From contig CAMLMA010000011.1 in NCBI GenBank assembly GCA_946481065.1, positions 1 to 23,773 of the forward strand: DNA of 23,773 bases, written 5' to 3'. A model generated the notes under the pieces. That model saw only the letters and a program-made list of their open reading frames with translations. It made no database searches and had not been told where the DNA came from. Shown here piece by piece: positions 22,194-23,773 of the stretch; the first letter of the stretch is position 1; each line of letters begins with the position of its first letter. The DNA is from an uncultured Nitrosomonadales bacterium (lineage in GTDB: Bacteria > Pseudomonadota > Gammaproteobacteria > Burkholderiales > Methylophilaceae). The translations under genes and the position numbers were made by a program.

Positions 22194-22219
22194 GCCTTCG
22201 CCGTCATACGATCTCTCCA

Positions 22220-22249
22220 AAACATCTCGAATCCAAACATCTCGAATCC
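22220..22249. repeat. 15-bp exact tandem duplication before galU
   Basis: AAACATCTCGAATCC occurs twice in direct succession (22220-22234, 22235-22249) in the 76-bp gap between galE and galU, ending 20 bp before the galU start. Confidence 0.85.
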
Positions 22250-22269
22250 AACAACGCACACAGGAAACC

Positions 22270-23151
22270 ATGAAAAAAGTCACCAAAGCCGTTTTCCCAG
22301 TCGCCGGTCTCGGCACCCGTTTTCTTCCCGCCACCAAGGCCAATCCGAAAGAGATGATGCCGGTGGTGGATAAACCCCTGATCCAGTACGCGGTGGAAGA
22401 AGCCGTCGCCGCCGGCATCACCGACCTCATCTTCATCACCGGCCGTAACAAGCGTTCGATCTCCGACCATTTCGACATGGCTTACGAGCTGGAGAACGAG
22501 CTGGAACGCAACGGCAAGAAGCAACTCCTGTCGCTGGTGCAGAACATCGTGCCCAGCCACGTCAACTGCATCTATATCCGCCAGACGCGTGCGCTGGGCC
22601 TTGGCCATGCCGTCAGCCTGGCGCGGCCCGTGGTGAACGACGACGCCTTCGCCATCCTGCTGGCGGACGACTTGCTCGACGGCAAGACGCCGATCATGAA
22701 GCAGATGACCGAAGCCTACGACTATTACCGTTGCTCGCTGCTGGCGGTGGAAGACGTGCCGCGCGACCAGACCAAGAGTTACGGTATCGTCGACAGCAAA
22801 CCGATCAGCAAGGAGATCGAGCAGGTCTCGGCGATCGTCGAGAAACCCAAGCCGGAAGATGCGCCCTCGACGCTGGGCGTGGTTGGCCGCTATATCCTGA
22901 CGCCGCGCATCTTCCATCATCTGGAACAGGTCAAGTCCGGCGCGGGCGGCGAGATCCAGCTTACAGACGGCATCTCAGGACTCATCAGTGAGGAACAGGT
23001 GCTGGCGTATCGGTTCAATGGCGTGCGTTACGACTGCGGCTCCAAGAACGGCTACCTGGAAGCCACCGTGCGGCTCGGTCTCAAGCACCCGGAATGCGCC
23101 ACGGAATTCCGCGCGCTGCTCGAATCGATTGTTGCAAAAAAACAAAAATAG
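22270..23151 (+). CDS. galU: GalU: UTP-glucose-1-phosphate uridylyltransferase
   Basis: Makes UDP-glucose from UTP and glucose-1-phosphate, the donor used by EpsB and by GalE. The 293 residues have the signature start [13 protein letters not shown] at 6-18 followed by [12 protein letters not shown] at 20-31, then I-Q-Y-A-V-E-E-A, the T-G-R-N-K segment, [14 protein letters not shown] and the E-K-P region. Length and motifs are normal. The ATG at 22270 has CAGGAA 4-5 nt before it; an open frame upstream belongs to galE. The gene ends in a run of Lys codons (A-K-K-Q-K). No clear terminator follows. Confidence 0.97.
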   Translation: MKKVTKAVFPVAGLGTRFLPATKANPKEMMPVVDKPLIQYAVEEAVAAGITDLIFITGRNKRSISDHFDMAYELENELERNGKKQLLSLVQNIVPSHVNCIYIRQTRALGLGHAVSLARPVVNDDAFAILLADDLLDGKTPIMKQMTEAYDYYRCSLLAVEDVPRDQTKSYGIVDSKPISKEIEQVSAIVEKPKPEDAPSTLGVVGRYILTPRIFHHLEQVKSGAGGEIQLTDGISGLISEEQVLAYRFNGVRYDCGSKNGYLEATVRLGLKHPECATEFRALLESIVAKKQK

Positions 23152-23178
23152 GCGAGTCTTGCAGACACATTTCGGCAA

Positions 23179-23208
23179 TTTGCATCGAAATCGTTTGCAT
23201 CACTATCG
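23179..23208. repeat. 15-bp imperfect tandem duplication between galU and epsL
   Basis: TTTGCATCGAAATCG (23179-23193) is followed by TTTGCATCACTATCG (23194-23208), 12 of 15 identical. It lies in the 134-bp gap between galU and epsL, about 80 bp before the epsL start, and could be slippage or a pair of regulator sites. Confidence 0.65.
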
Positions 23209-23285
23209 ACATATGCTAATTTTTTCGCAGTCATGAAAAACAGAAAGATCACGTGCAGATGACTCTTACGAGAAGGAAGCTGCCT

Positions 23286-23773
23286 ATGGCAGTCAAGCGG
23301 CTCTACAAGCCTGCGCTGCGTTCAACCTGTCTTTTGCCTTTGCTGTTGCTGCCGCATCTGGCGCAGGCGGACGAGCAGGATACCTTCAACCTCGCTGCCG
23401 GGGCCGGTATCCGCTTCGAAGACAACCTGTTCCGCTTGCCGGATGCCGTCGATACCGACACGCTGCAAGGCCGGCCACATCGCTCGGATATGCTTTACAC
23501 GGCCAACGCGGGCTTCAAGATCGACAAATCCTATTCGCAGCAACGTTTCAAGGTCGATGTCATGGCGACCGATAACCGGTTCCAGAACAACAGTTTTCTG
23601 GACTATACCGGCCTCAACTACAGCGCAGCCTGGCTCTGGCACCTGACGCCGCGCATCAGTGGCGTGCTGCTGGCCAGCCAGGAGCAGAGCCTGATCAATT
23701 TCGCCGATTTCCGCAGTTTCGACGGCAAGAACGTGCAGACATCGGAAGTGAAGGTGTTCTCGATCGACGGCGA
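23286..23773 (+). CDS. epsL: EpsL: EPS operon outer-membrane-type protein (partial, cut by the window edge)
   Basis: Only the first 162 codons are present. A signal peptide ends near A-Q-A/D-E (28-29). The mature start D-T-F-N-L-A-A-G-A-G-I-R-F-E-D-N-L-F-R-L is the characteristic opening of EpsL-type proteins found with EpsE/F/G in Betaproteobacteria, and the following alternation of short polar and aromatic strands (Q-R-F-K-V-D-V-M-A, L-N-Y-S-A-A-W-L-W) fits an outer-membrane beta-barrel that may be the secretion pore or its helper. The ATG at 23286 follows GAAGGA. No stop is reached. The gap upstream holds the 15-bp repeats. Confidence 0.85.
   Translation, partial: MAVKRLYKPALRSTCLLPLLLLPHLAQADEQDTFNLAAGAGIRFEDNLFRLPDAVDTDTLQGRPHRSDMLYTANAGFKIDKSYSQQRFKVDVMATDNRFQNNSFLDYTGLNYSAAWLWHLTPRISGVLLASQEQSLINFADFRSFDGKNVQTSEVKVFSIDG

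Noticed and set aside
23150..23167. Third copy of the activator dyad (ends in TTGCAGACA) before epsL
   Set aside because: Only the right half matches, and no GG-N10-GC sequence lies at the expected 88 bp downstream.
1..23773. tRNA, rRNA, CRISPR array, insertion sequence or phage genes
   Set aside because: No cloverleaf-like segments, regularly spaced repeats, transposase or integrase products, or terminal inverted repeats were seen.

Overview
The window is one large exopolysaccharide (EPS) biosynthesis locus on GC-rich DNA. The set EpsA (LuxR-type regulator), EpsB (priming transferase), EpsE, EpsF, EpsG (export and chain length) and EpsL is the combination known from Methylobacillus and other Betaproteobacteria that carry the exosortase/PEP-CTERM type of EPS cluster. 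I therefore infer a betaproteobacterium, possibly a methylotroph. No exosortase or PEP-CTERM protein is in the window. EpsL is cut by the right edge, so the cluster probably continues there.

Layout. The left part (111-4266) is on the minus strand: epsA, epsB and a VanZ-like gene overlap or touch as one operon, followed by a DUF3943 outer-membrane-type protein that may be a separate unit. A divergent regulatory region (about 4270-4850) separates this from a long plus-strand operon. That operon holds a stand-alone cyclic-nucleotide-binding-like protein, epsE, epsF, epsG, a Wzx-type flippase, a pyruvyl transferase, a GT2 glycosyltransferase, a Wzy/O-antigen-ligase-type polymerase, a hexapeptide acetyltransferase, a GT4, a membrane GT2, two membrane acyltransferases and a secreted protein of unknown function (4853-19888). 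Several junctions are ATGA or short overlaps. After a 423-bp regulatory gap come a 28-codon leader ORF, a WecG/TagA/CpsF glycosyltransferase, galE, galU and the start of epsL.

Working model. GalU makes UDP-glucose and GalE interconverts it with UDP-galactose. EpsB loads the first sugar-phosphate onto undecaprenyl phosphate. The two GT2 enzymes, the GT4 and the WecG-type enzyme extend the repeat unit. Acetyl/acyl and pyruvyl transferases decorate it, the flippase moves it across the membrane, and the Wzy-like protein polymerises it. EpsF and EpsG set chain length, and EpsE with EpsL carries the polymer out.

The most striking observation is regulatory. The epsA upstream region and the region upstream of the leader ORF/WecG gene share one architecture: a sigma-54 -24/-12 promoter, a TGTCG-N5-CGCAGACA dyad 87-88 bp upstream of the -12 GC, a second dyad CGTCTG-N5-AGAGACA exactly 65 bp further upstream, and a conserved ATCATTYACTTA element (IHF-like) at the same place between the dyads. 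This suggests a sigma-54 regulon driven by an NtrC-type activator and spanning at least two transcription units of the locus. Other notable points are an EpsG whose Walker A lysine is cysteine and which carries an N-terminal MshEN-like (c-di-GMP-type) domain, an EpsE with an extra SLBB repeat, and short tandem duplications at gene junctions.
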